Shown here: in pieces, positions 15,132 to 22,759 of the stretch
How the letters are laid out: every line of letters begins with the position of its first letter
How positions within the stretch are numbered: the first letter of the stretch is position 1
Notes under the pieces: model-generated
Seen by the model: only the letters and a program-made list of their open reading frames with translations
The model's database searches: none
What the model was told of the DNA's origin: nothing
Program-made: the position numbers and the translations under genes
Assembly: GCA_910588865.1 (NCBI GenBank)
Contig: CAJUSJ010000012.1
Span: 43,054 to 66,032 of the forward strand
Length of the DNA: 22,979 bases
Direction of reading: 5' to 3'
Source: an uncultured Lachnospiraceae bacterium
Lineage (GTDB): Bacteria > Bacillota > Clostridia > Lachnospirales > Lachnospiraceae

Positions 15132-16199
15132 TTACTGAACAGAACGAATCAGATCTACCAGCTCCTTATACTGAGGATACTCATCATATACGGAATTTAC
15201 CGCTTCCTGGAATTCTTTTACATCTACATCGATAATTGTGCAGCCTGCCGCCTCACATTCTTTTCTGGACTCCTCCTGGTAATCCTGCATGGCCTGTCTC
15301 TGCCACTGAGCCGCTTCTTTAGAGGCCTTCATGACGCCTTCCTTCTGGGAATCTGACATCTGATCCCATGCCTTCTTGCTGCAGATCACCAAGGCAGGGG
15401 GAGCCATATGGCCGTCCAGGGTAAAGTTCTTGGCAACCTCATAGTGTCCGGAGGTGTAGTAGCTTACGAAATCATTTTCCGCGCCGTCTACGATACCGGT
15501 CTGAAGTCCCTGAAATACCTCGCCGTAATCCATCGGTGTAGCTTCCGCTCCCAGCGCCTGAACCATGGAGATGGCCACCTCGGTCTGCTGCACGCGGATC
15601 TTCATGCCCTTCAAATCAGCTACGCTGGTAATGGGTTTTGATGTGGTGTAGAAGTTTCTGGAACCGGCCTCATAGAAATCAAGTCCTACCATATTGTAAT
15701 TTTCCAGTTCCTTGAAGGCGTACGCTCCCGCCTCGCCGTCTAAAGCTTTGTATTTGGACTCTGTGTCGGAAAACAGGTACGGCATGCCGAAAGCTCCGAA
15801 CAGGTCCACAACAGGGGACATGGAATTGGTGTTGACCCGGGAGAAATCAAGGGTTCCGGCCATCACCTGGTCGATGGATGAGGCTTCATCGCACAGGGCC
15901 GCGTTGGCATAAACATCGATGATAACCGTTCCGTCGGTGTATTTCTTGACCAGGTCGGCAAACATGTACATTCCCTCGGTGATGGGGTTGCCGTCAGGCT
16001 GGTTCTCCGCCAGCTGGAAATGAAGAGCTCCAGGGGCCTCCTCTTCCTGTCCGGCCTGTGCCTCCTGTGTGTCCTGGCTGGCGGCAGGTGCCTGAGACCC
16101 CTGGGCCGCTGTGGTTTCCGGGGACCCGGAGCCGCCGGAGCAGGCTGTCAGGGATGCCGCCATAGCGCAGATAAGTAAAGCTGCTAACGTTTTCTTCAT
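15132..16199 (-). CDS. dctP: TRAP transporter substrate-binding lipoprotein DctP
   Basis: A 355-residue solute-binding protein of the DctP family. A signal peptide ends in SLTAC, so Cys20 is lipidated and the protein is tethered outside the membrane. A Ser/Gln/Ala-rich linker (21-55) follows. The core has MKIRVQQ, where the family's conserved arginine contacts a carboxylate of the ligand, then EVFQGLQTGIVDGAEN and DGHMAPPALVICSKKAWDQM. The conserved arginine suggests an acidic ligand such as a sugar acid or sialic acid. With nagA and nagB across the divergent promoter, an acidic N-acetylated sugar is plausible. AAGGAGG precedes ATG 16199, and lacI ends 47 bases upstream. Confidence 0.95.
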   Translation of the reverse strand: MKKTLAALLICAMAASLTACSGGSGSPETTAAQGSQAPAASQDTQEAQAGQEEEAPGALHFQLAENQPDGNPITEGMYMFADLVKKYTDGTVIIDVYANAALCDEASSIDQVMAGTLDFSRVNTNSMSPVVDLFGAFGMPYLFSDTESKYKALDGEAGAYAFKELENYNMVGLDFYEAGSRNFYTTSKPITSVADLKGMKIRVQQTEVAISMVQALGAEATPMDYGEVFQGLQTGIVDGAENDFVSYYTSGHYEVAKNFTLDGHMAPPALVICSKKAWDQMSDSQKEGVMKASKEAAQWQRQAMQDYQEESRKECEAAGCTIIDVDVKEFQEAVNSVYDEYPQYKELVDLIRSVQ

Positions 16200-16246
16200 T
16201 TCTTTTCCTCCTTAGATGGTTGGTTTATATTTGCGTGTTTTCGCTC

Positions 16247-17332
16247 TCAGATGAAATCCTCAAAAAACCGGATGTTGTTCTGCATGATAATGGAAATCTG
16301 GACGCTGACGGCCGCGCTTTTCGGTACATTTCCCTTGATCAGGCATTCAAACAAGACTTTAAATCCCTGGTATCCTTTCTCGTAAGGGGCTTTGTAAATA
16401 ATGGCCTCCAGCACACCGTCCCGAAGCATCTGGGCGCTTTCCGGAAACAAGTCGCTTCCCACGGCAAAGATCTCATCCTGTCTTCCCGACCGGCACAGCG
16501 CGTGGCACAGAGGCATGGTATTCCGGGCTCTCATGGTGTAGGCTCCGATAATGTCAGGAATCTCCTGAAAATACTTCAGCATCTGACGGCAGTTGGCCTC
16601 CTCATCCCGAAGATCCTTCGCGCGGAGGATGGTGATATGGGGATTGTGTTCCTTAAAGTAGGTTTCAAAGCCGGTCAGGTTCATCTTGTGGGACCAGGAC
16701 AATTCATCGCCCTCTGCCACCAGGACAGTTCCCTTTCTTCCTTTCAGAACCAGATTCATCAGCTCCGCCGCCAGACGTCCTGTGTAAATGTCATTGGGGG
16801 CGATACAGCAGAGCCGCCCGCAGTCTTCAAAATCATTGTCAATCAGAACCACGGACACTCCCTTGCCGGAAAAACGGGCCAGGATGCACTGGAGCTTTGG
16901 GCTATTGATAGCCGGAGCGGTCAGCAGGCCGTCCAGCCGGTCGCCCCATTCCTCGTAGAGATTTTTCAAGATCTCCACCTGCTGCTCATTGCCGCTGTTA
17001 TCGCCCTGGGTGCTGAAGGCGTACTCCATCACATTCAGGTTGTAGCCAGCCACTTCATCCCGGGCGGCATTGCAGCCCTTCCATATGTACCGGAAATAGT
17101 ACCGCCCTCCGTCCCGGGACTCAGGAAGCACCACAGCCAGATTCACCTGCCGCCGCTTCAGAGCGGAGGCCACATAGTTGGTGGTGTAGCCCAAGTCATC
17201 AGCCACCCGCAGAATCTCCTGGCGGACCGCCTGGCTGACGCCCTCCTTATTATTCATGGCCCTGTGGACGGAAACAAGAGAGTATCCGCTGGCCTGGGCT
17301 ATATCCTTGAGTGTGATCTTTTTTTGTTCCAT
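16247..17332 (-). CDS. LacI-family transcriptional regulator of the amino-sugar region
   Basis: A 361-residue regulator. The N-terminal helix-turn-helix (ITLKDIAQASGYSLVSVHRA, then MNNKEGVS) and hinge helix (YTTNYVASALKRRQ) are LacI-like, although the recognition helix reads SLVSVHRA in place of the common STVSRAL. Residues 62-361 form the periplasmic-binding-type sensor domain, with a sugar-binding layout seen in LVLKGRKGTVLVAEGD and IFAVGSDLFPESAQML. It is the first gene of the lacI-dctP-dctQ-dctM-SGNH operon, and its operator lies at its own transcription start, so it most likely represses its operon until the sugar or its phosphate is present. Confidence 0.93.
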   Translation of the reverse strand: MEQKKITLKDIAQASGYSLVSVHRAMNNKEGVSQAVRQEILRVADDLGYTTNYVASALKRRQVNLAVVLPESRDGGRYYFRYIWKGCNAARDEVAGYNLNVMEYAFSTQGDNSGNEQQVEILKNLYEEWGDRLDGLLTAPAINSPKLQCILARFSGKGVSVVLIDNDFEDCGRLCCIAPNDIYTGRLAAELMNLVLKGRKGTVLVAEGDELSWSHKMNLTGFETYFKEHNPHITILRAKDLRDEEANCRQMLKYFQEIPDIIGAYTMRARNTMPLCHALCRSGRQDEIFAVGSDLFPESAQMLRDGVLEAIIYKAPYEKGYQGFKVLFECLIKGNVPKSAAVSVQISIIMQNNIRFFEDFI

Positions 17333-17396
17333 CCTTCACCACCGTTCTTTTGCCGCAATCTCTATATAGACATTTTGACGAAATTTAAAGGATACC

Positions 17397-17408
17397 GAAA
17401 ACGTTTCC
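17397..17408. promoter_or_regulatory. LacI-type operator (or CcpA cre-like site)
   Basis: GAAAACGTTTCC is a near-palindrome centred on ACGT, like operators of the LacI family. It lies just downstream of the minus-strand -10 and covers the predicted transcription start of the lacI operon. The opposite strand (AGGAAACGTTTTCG) fits the CcpA cre consensus at 11 of 14 positions by my count, so catabolite control is an alternative. Confidence 0.6.
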
Positions 17409-17416
17409 TTTAACCG

Positions 17417-17445
17417 ATTATAGACCAGCATCCGTATACTGTCAA
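17417..17445 (-). promoter_or_regulatory. Perfect consensus promoter of the lacI-dctPQM-SGNH operon
   Basis: On the minus strand TTGACA (17440-17445), exactly 17 bases, and TATAAT (17417-17422). A promoter this strong normally needs repression, which the adjacent operator supplies. Confidence 0.85.
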
Positions 17446-17514
17446 TTACGAAAAAAATTTTCTCTAATTATTTGACTTATTTTAAAAAAATATTGGCATT
17501 TTTGCTGAATACTC

Positions 17515-17543
17515 TTGACTTTTCTTTTTTAATCTTCTATCCT
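17515..17543 (+). promoter_or_regulatory. Promoter of nagA-nagB
   Basis: TTGACT (17515-17520), 17 bases, and TATCCT (17538-17543), about 47 bases before the nagA start. No LacI-type palindrome overlaps it; the only clear one is about 110 bases upstream, at the lacI operon. Confidence 0.6.
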
Positions 17544-17590
17544 GAATGCATTAGACTTTAATTCCGCCGATCATAAAGGAGATGGCATTT

Positions 17591-18778
17591 ATGGAACACC
17601 TGATTTTTACAAATGCCCGCGTGATACAGCCGGACTCTGTCCTGGAACATGGCCGGGTATCGGTGCGGGACGGCATCATCGAATCCGTGGACAGGGAAGG
17701 GGAGCCCGGAGAAAACCGGCAGGATGCCCGGGTCATTGACTGCGGCGGGCATTACCTTTCTCCCGGCTTCATTGATACCCACTGTCATGGAGGAGGCGGT
17801 GCCGATTTCATGGATGGAAGCAGGGAGGACATTCTCACTGCCGCCAGAGCCCATTTAAAACACGGTACCACGGGGATCTGCCCCACGACTCTCACCTGTG
17901 CTGACGAGGAACTGTTTCTTTTTTTTGAATGTTATGAACAGGCAAAGACGGTTACGGAGCAGATGCCTCACCTGCTGGGCATCCATCTGGAGGGGCCTTA
18001 TTTTTCCGCTGCCCAGGCCGGAGCCCAGCCGCCCGAATATCTCTCCTGCCCCGCTCCGGAGCACTATAGGAAGATTCTGGACCGGGGAAAGGACAACATC
18101 GTCAAATGGTCCGCGGCTCCCGAGCTGCCCGGGGCCATGGAACTGGGGGATGAGCTTAGCCGCAGGGGGATCGTGGCTCTCATGGGCCACAGCGACGCCA
18201 AGCTGGATGCGGTCCAGGAGGCTGTTCGCCACGGATATACCCAGCTGACCCATTTTTATTCCGGCATGTCCACCATAACCAGGGAAAACGGACACCGTAA
18301 ATTGGGCCTGGTGGAGGCAGGATATCTGCTGGACCAGCTGAACATTGAGATTATCGCCGACGGAATCCACCTGCCGCCGGAGCTTTTAAGGCTGATTCTC
18401 AAATGCAAGGACCACGACCACATCTGTCTGGTGACCGACAGCATGCGGGGGGCCGATATGCCGGACGGCCCTTCCCTTTTAGGTTCTCTGGCCCATGGCG
18501 TTTCCGTGATTATCCGGGACGGCATCGCCAATATGCCCACTTTCGACTGCTTCGCGGGAAGTGTGGCAACCACGGACCGCCTTGTCCGGGTCATGACGAG
18601 GAAGGCAGGCCTGCCTGTGTGGGAGGCTGTTAAGATGGCTTCCCTGAATCCTGCCGTTTTCCTGGGGATCGGAGACCGATACGGAAGCATCGAGCCAGGG
18701 AAGACCGCGGATCTGGTGGTGTTTGATGAGGATATACAGATATCGGAGGTTTACGTTTCCGGGGTCAAGGTGAGATAA
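17591..18778 (+). CDS. nagA: N-acetylglucosamine-6-phosphate deacetylase (NagA family)
   Basis: A 395-residue amidohydrolase. Metal and catalytic features are present: HCH (His64, His66), LEGPYF (Glu134), GHS (His200), THFYSGM (His221), ADGIH (His260) and catalytic Asp283 in VTDSM. It removes acetate from GlcNAc-6-phosphate, giving glucosamine-6-phosphate for nagB. The substrate-binding motif, usually HLFNAM or HLYNAM, reads HFYSGM here, so a related N-acetyl hexosamine phosphate such as GalNAc-6-phosphate is possible. AAAGGAG ends at 17581, nine bases before ATG 17591; the in-frame ATG at 17582 touches that site and is unlikely to be used. nagB follows after 35 bases. Confidence 0.92.
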   Translation: MEHLIFTNARVIQPDSVLEHGRVSVRDGIIESVDREGEPGENRQDARVIDCGGHYLSPGFIDTHCHGGGGADFMDGSREDILTAARAHLKHGTTGICPTTLTCADEELFLFFECYEQAKTVTEQMPHLLGIHLEGPYFSAAQAGAQPPEYLSCPAPEHYRKILDRGKDNIVKWSAAPELPGAMELGDELSRRGIVALMGHSDAKLDAVQEAVRHGYTQLTHFYSGMSTITRENGHRKLGLVEAGYLLDQLNIEIIADGIHLPPELLRLILKCKDHDHICLVTDSMRGADMPDGPSLLGSLAHGVSVIIRDGIANMPTFDCFAGSVATTDRLVRVMTRKAGLPVWEAVKMASLNPAVFLGIGDRYGSIEPGKTADLVVFDEDIQISEVYVSGVKVR

Positions 18779-18813
18779 GAAAATGTATTTACAAATCAAA
18801 GGAGGTTTTTACC

Positions 18814-19557
18814 ATGAATATCAGAATTAATGTTGCTCCCACTTCTCAGGAACTGGGAATCAGGGCCGCTGCCGCTGTCGCCGGGTATTTGAAGGCGGCA
18901 ATCGAGGACCAGGGCTGCGCAAGGCTGATTCTTTCCACAGGGGCCTCTCAGTTTGAGACTCTGGAGGCCCTTTTAAACCATGACGTTGCCTGGGATAAGG
19001 TGGAGATGTTCCACTTGGACGAGTACGCGGGCCTTCCGGAAAGCCATCCAGCCAGCTTCCGCAGATATCTAAAGGAGCGTTTTGTCAGCAAGGTTTCCCT
19101 GAAGGCCGCTTATTTCGTCAGCGGCGAGGGCGATATCGAAGCGAATATCGCGGAGCTGACCAAAGAATTAAGACAGGCTCCCATAGATGTAGGGGTCATC
19201 GGTATCGGGGAAAACGGACACATCGCGTTTAACGACCCGCCGGCTGATTTTGATACACAGGAGGCTTACAAGGTACTGACTCTCGATGAACGGTGCCGGA
19301 AACAGCAGGTGGGCGAGGGCTGGTTCGCCTCTGTGGATGACGTGCCGAAACAGGCCATTACCATGTGTGTGAAGCAGATCATGGCCTGCCGCCATATTGT
19401 TACCGCTGTTCCCCACAGCGTGAAGGCGGAGGCTGTTTACAAAACCATCACTTCCTCCGTCAATCCTACGGTGCCGGCCTCGATTTTAAAGACCCACCCC
19501 GACTGGAACCTGTTCCTTGACGACGCATCCGCGGCACAGCTGTTTGGCGTAAGATAA
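18814..19557 (+). CDS. nagB: Glucosamine-6-phosphate deaminase (NagB family)
   Basis: A 247-residue isomerase-deaminase that turns glucosamine-6-phosphate into fructose-6-phosphate and ammonia, feeding glycolysis. Visible motifs are LILSTGASQFETL (phosphate loop), MFHLDEYAGL with the general-base aspartate at 69, and GIGENGHIAFNDPP with the ring-opening histidine at 136. Length and motifs match the short Gram-positive form without the C-terminal allosteric extension of E. coli NagB. AAAGGAGG lies just before ATG 18814. It shares the nagA transcript. Confidence 0.95.
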   Translation: MNIRINVAPTSQELGIRAAAAVAGYLKAAIEDQGCARLILSTGASQFETLEALLNHDVAWDKVEMFHLDEYAGLPESHPASFRRYLKERFVSKVSLKAAYFVSGEGDIEANIAELTKELRQAPIDVGVIGIGENGHIAFNDPPADFDTQEAYKVLTLDERCRKQQVGEGWFASVDDVPKQAITMCVKQIMACRHIVTAVPHSVKAEAVYKTITSSVNPTVPASILKTHPDWNLFLDDASAAQLFGVR

Positions 19558-19688
19558 TACATAAAAATTCGTTTAGAAGTTCGTTTGACAAGACTTTCTG
19601 TTATCAGGAAAATGGACTGTTCTCTCCGCTGAAAAAGCAGTTTGCCTCTGGAATCAATAGCGCTGTCAGTGTGAGGAAAGGACTTGCG

Positions 19689-19720
19689 GGGCACGGGAAA
19701 ATCCACTGTTTCCCGCGCCC
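19689..19720 (+). terminator. Hairpin downstream of nagB
   Basis: GGGC-A-CGGGAAA (19689-19700) pairs with TTTCCCG-C-GCCC (19709-19720) around an eight-base loop, with one mismatch. No T run follows; a small palindrome TAAGG-TTA-CCTTA (19723-19735) is next. It is a probable transcript end for nagAB. The remaining gap up to 19781 holds no gene that I can support. Confidence 0.45.
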
Positions 19721-19781
19721 TGTAAGGTTACCTTAATCCATGATTTCCGCACAAGTCAAAACAACGCGATATCTGGTCAAA

Positions 19782-20660
19782 TCATAATTTTTGCAGCTTC
19801 ATCCTGTATTCTTCCCGTTTTTCCGTCGGGATGTTTATAGCGGACATAGCCTGATCAGCAGTCATCTTTAAATTTGCCATCAGGTTTTTTATCGTCCCCA
19901 GCAGAGTCTCCTGCTCCGCTTTCTGAGCCGCATTCCGCCTCTCCTCCTCGATTTCCTCCCGCATCAGCTCTCTCAACGCGTCACACATAACAAAATTCCT
20001 CCTTATCTCATCATATAATTGCTGGTTTGCCCCGATACTTACATGTAAAATCGCCTCAATGTTATTTCTGTCACACGGATCTGTTCGTTTTTCCGCTGTT
20101 TTAAGGAACTCTTCCACATCTTCTCTGCTGGCGTTGGCTGAAAGCACTCGTAAACCGCAGTGGTTTTTCGGATCCAGACGTTTTGTGACAATGATCTGTG
20201 TGTCAAAAAATGCCAGACCTTTGATATAATATATTCCCCGGAAGGGTTCCTCAATCGTCATACCCTCCCGCCTCAGCGCCTCAAACAACTTTCTCGGATA
20301 TCTGTCCCGGACAAATGACACGGTCACTTCCCTGGCCGGTATCTGATCCGCCCTGTCCTCCAATCCCTTGTACAGACAGGCGTAAGCCATGGTTTTATAA
20401 TAATCGCTTATGGACAGACTGTCATCAGGACTTTTGTACTCCACTATATTGTGGGTCCTGAACATGTAGCCGATCTCGTTTTTAGTCCGGACATCCGTCA
20501 TCTTCTTAATAATCAGCAGATCCATGCGCAATGGTTCTTTGCTCAAATTGTATTCCCGGCTGAACTCCAGGGCTTCCCTGTCAGCGCTAAACTCCAATTC
20601 GGCGGCTCCGTAAAATCCGGAATGCCACTGGATCTTTGTGTTCTCAAGGTTGTTACCCAT
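19782..20660 (-). CDS. PD-(D/E)XK nuclease-like protein of unknown role
   Basis: This 292-residue protein belongs to a family common in Lachnospiraceae (start MGNNLENTKIQWHSGF). The core has REYNLSKEPLRMDLLIIKK and later HNIVEYKSPDD, giving Glu36, Asp47 and the pair Glu74-x-Lys76, the PD-(D/E)XK pattern. The C-terminal 80 residues are a charged helical region (EEIEEERRNAAQKAEQE). ATG 20660 is chosen because GGAGGAG precedes it; the longer in-frame extension to 20891 would read through the promoter. The full-length form is intact here, unlike the deleted copy at 11,926-12,173. It separates the nag genes from the AT-rich polysaccharide genes. Whether it cuts DNA is unknown. Confidence 0.78.
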   Translation of the reverse strand: MGNNLENTKIQWHSGFYGAAELEFSADREALEFSREYNLSKEPLRMDLLIIKKMTDVRTKNEIGYMFRTHNIVEYKSPDDSLSISDYYKTMAYACLYKGLEDRADQIPAREVTVSFVRDRYPRKLFEALRREGMTIEEPFRGIYYIKGLAFFDTQIIVTKRLDPKNHCGLRVLSANASREDVEEFLKTAEKRTDPCDRNNIEAILHVSIGANQQLYDEIRRNFVMCDALRELMREEIEEERRNAAQKAEQETLLGTIKNLMANLKMTADQAMSAINIPTEKREEYRMKLQKL

Positions 20661-20824
20661 CCATCTCCTCCCGCTTTTTTGTTGTGTTTTGGAATTTAAA
20701 AGCAGGATTTCATATAGAAAGATAAGAACTCTCAAAGATACAGCCTTGGCCGCAAAACCGGTCTTATGTCCTATTAGCGTTAGGACTGCCGTAGAAATCA
20801 TTGCTTTGAGGATATTATAGCATG
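20646..20824 (-). repeat. Conserved promoter-leader repeat, copy B
   Basis: The partner of 12159-12337, 179 bases with two substitutions. The 150-base leader between the -10 and the start codon includes the GTCCTA/TAGGAC hairpin at 20768-20786. It carries no other clear gene, although an unlikely leader frame is open. Confidence 0.85.
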
Positions 20825-20842
20825 AAATTGGGGGTGGGGCAA
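20814..20842 (-). promoter_or_regulatory. Promoter of the PD-(D/E)XK gene
   Basis: On the minus strand TTGCCC (20837-20842), 17 bases, and TATAAT (20814-20819) with an extended TGC. Transcription should begin near 20807, giving a leader of about 150 bases. Confidence 0.65.
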
Positions 20843-20914
20843 GGGGATTTTTACTTTTGACAACGATATCTTCAAGCAATTTCTTGAACATTTTGGCTTG
20901 TATTTACTATAAAA

Positions 20915-21742
20915 TTATCTAATATCAAAAATACCTCTTCCACCAGATATATGAATAGTCTCTCCTACTATCATATTTCCTGCGTCACTCACAAGTAGTT
21001 TAGCAACGTTCGCAACTTCATCTGGCATAATATATCTACCAACTCTATTTTCTTTCGTCGCAATACTATCTCCCTCCTTCACTCCAATAAGTTCTGTTGC
21101 TGTTGACCCTGGAGCTATTGCATTTACTGTAATTCCATATGGAAGAAACATCTGCGCCAAACCTTCAGTCAAACCTTTTATACCCCATTTTGAAATTCCA
21201 TATGGAGACCATGCCGGTTCCGACCCTCTTGACGATGATATAAGGAGGATATGCCCTTTAATCTTATTCTTTTTCATATATTTTCCAATTAGCTGACAAG
21301 CAAAAAAAGCACCTTTAAGATTTATATTTATCACTCTGTCAAATTCATCCGGTGTTATTTTCCAGAAATCAACATTTTCCGTATGAACGCCTACTGAGTT
21401 AACAAAGATATCTATTCTACCAAATAGCTTTTCAATTTCTTCAATCTTTTCTGTAAATCTTTCAAGGTCCGCATAATCTATTTGAAAGATTTTTACTCTA
21501 TTTTGCGGAAATTCCGCTTTTATTCTATTTAATTTTCCCTCGTTTGTTCCTGTAATAATTACCTTACATCCACTTTCTGATAACCTTTTGGCAATTGCGA
21601 ATCCAATTCCTCCTGAACCACCAGTTATTAACGCTACTTTTCCATCAAACTCATGGTCTGTTGTAACTGGATATAAAACAGGCAAAATCTCTTTTCTTTT
21701 TATAAACACTACTATTCTCTTTATTAAACCCTTTATTCCCAT
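20915..21742 (-). CDS. Short-chain dehydrogenase/reductase in a polysaccharide gene cluster
   Basis: A 275-residue SDR enzyme. After a basic 34-residue N-terminal extension (MGIKGLIKRIVVFIKRKEIL) the Rossmann fold begins with ALITGGSGGIG. It has the NSVG motif and the catalytic set of Ser in LLISSSRGS, Tyr and Lys in YGISK, then the APGSTATEL loop and a final GETIHISGGRGIF. It uses NAD(P)H to oxidise or reduce a carbonyl or hydroxyl group. The substrate is unknown, and its place after a glycosyltransferase suggests a nucleotide-sugar or glycan precursor. AGAGG precedes ATG 21742, 14 bases after the glycosyltransferase ends. It is the last gene of that operon. Confidence 0.88.
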   Translation of the reverse strand: MGIKGLIKRIVVFIKRKEILPVLYPVTTDHEFDGKVALITGGSGGIGFAIAKRLSESGCKVIITGTNEGKLNRIKAEFPQNRVKIFQIDYADLERFTEKIEEIEKLFGRIDIFVNSVGVHTENVDFWKITPDEFDRVININLKGAFFACQLIGKYMKKNKIKGHILLISSSRGSEPAWSPYGISKWGIKGLTEGLAQMFLPYGITVNAIAPGSTATELIGVKEGDSIATKENRVGRYIMPDEVANVAKLLVSDAGNMIVGETIHISGGRGIFDIR

Positions 21743-21756
21743 ATTAATTTTCCTCT

Positions 21757-22758
21757 TTATTTTAATTTTCTCAAATCCTCTTTCAAGTCAGCCCGTTCCT
21801 TTTTTAGCATTCTCTTGGCGTTTATCACCGGAAATAAAGTTACAAAAGTCATTTTAAGTTTTGACTTAATACCAAACTCGCTATTAAGAAAAACAGTTAT
21901 AAAAATCCTTTTCATTTCCGTCAAGCATTCCATATATTCATTTTTATATTTTTCTTTTCCATTTGTCGCAATAATTAATCTCAAAAGAAAGTTATAATTT
22001 TTCCATATATGCCAATTAGCCGCATTTTCTATTTTTTTACTTTTACTTATATTATTAAATTTTATATTCTTAATATTGGCCAATGCGTTTATGCCCATTT
22101 CTACATTATAGTTTGTCAATCCACTTTCGGCATTATTCAGCCTATAATTATATATTTTCTTATGACCTACCGCTACTTGATTAGAAAATTGCGCTGCCAT
22201 AAAAGAGAAGTATAGCCCTTCACCAGACCAGGGGACAGAAAAGGAAATATTATTTTTTTTTAATACACTTAGATTATACAGTTTATTCCAAGGTCCAATT
22301 GGAATTATAGGATATAAAATAGATGTCGCCGCCTTTTCTGAACTCCAAATTTCGATCTGATCTTTCTCAATCTGATCACGGTCTCTTGTAGTAAATATTT
22401 TATCAGTCATTGCCATCTCTGATTGAGTACTTTCCGCAAGATAGACTAAATACTCAATATAATCTTCTTCAAGCCAGTCATCTCCATCAATAATTGAAAT
22501 ATATTTTCCTGTAGAATTATTGATCCCAACATTCCGGGCATCACAAGCACCACCATTAGTCTTATGTATAACTTTGAATCGATTATCCACTTTAGCATAC
22601 TTATCACAGATCTCACCACTATGATCTGGAGAACCATCATCAACCAAAATTATTTCTAGATTTTTATATGTCTGATTTAATATTGACTCTAAAAGTTTAA
22701 CCAAAAACAACTCTGATTTATATACCGCGACCACAATTGAAACTTTAATATCATTCAT
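21757..22758 (-). CDS. Family 2 glycosyltransferase
   Basis: A 333-residue GT2-type enzyme. The N-terminal domain has SIVVAVYKSELFLVKLLESI, the nucleotide-binding VDDGSPD, NGGACDARN and the metal-binding DGDDW, all typical of the GT-A fold in capsule and exopolysaccharide clusters. It would add one sugar to a lipid-linked or growing glycan at the inner face of the membrane; donor and acceptor cannot be read from the sequence. No membrane segments are evident. Its start lies one base after the stop of the upstream flippase-like gene, so the two are coupled. Base composition is AT-rich compared with the genes to the left. Confidence 0.9.
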   Translation of the reverse strand: MNDIKVSIVVAVYKSELFLVKLLESILNQTYKNLEIILVDDGSPDHSGEICDKYAKVDNRFKVIHKTNGGACDARNVGINNSTGKYISIIDGDDWLEEDYIEYLVYLAESTQSEMAMTDKIFTTRDRDQIEKDQIEIWSSEKAATSILYPIIPIGPWNKLYNLSVLKKNNISFSVPWSGEGLYFSFMAAQFSNQVAVGHKKIYNYRLNNAESGLTNYNVEMGINALANIKNIKFNNISKSKKIENAANWHIWKNYNFLLRLIIATNGKEKYKNEYMECLTEMKRIFITVFLNSEFGIKSKLKMTFVTLFPVINAKRMLKKERADLKEDLRKLK

Positions 22759-22759
22759 T

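Noticed and set aside
16220..17413. Plus-strand open frame of 397 codons opposite the LacI gene
   Set aside because: The minus strand has a LacI helix-turn-helix, hinge and sensor domain with a strong promoter. The plus-strand translation has no recognisable motif.
19437..19706. Minus-strand frame of 89 codons overlapping the end of nagB
   Set aside because: It overlaps nagB and its downstream hairpin and has no supporting start signal.
20871..20888. TTCAAG-CAATTT-CTTGAA inverted repeat as terminator of the polysaccharide operon
   Set aside because: The stem is only six pairs, AT-rich, and has no T run on the minus strand, so it is too weak to call.
20661..20891. N-terminal extension of the PD-(D/E)XK protein (and the matching open frame 12174-12407 in copy A)
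   Set aside because: It would read through the predicted promoter and leader. No ribosome binding site precedes the early ATG codons, while GGAGGAG precedes ATG 20660.
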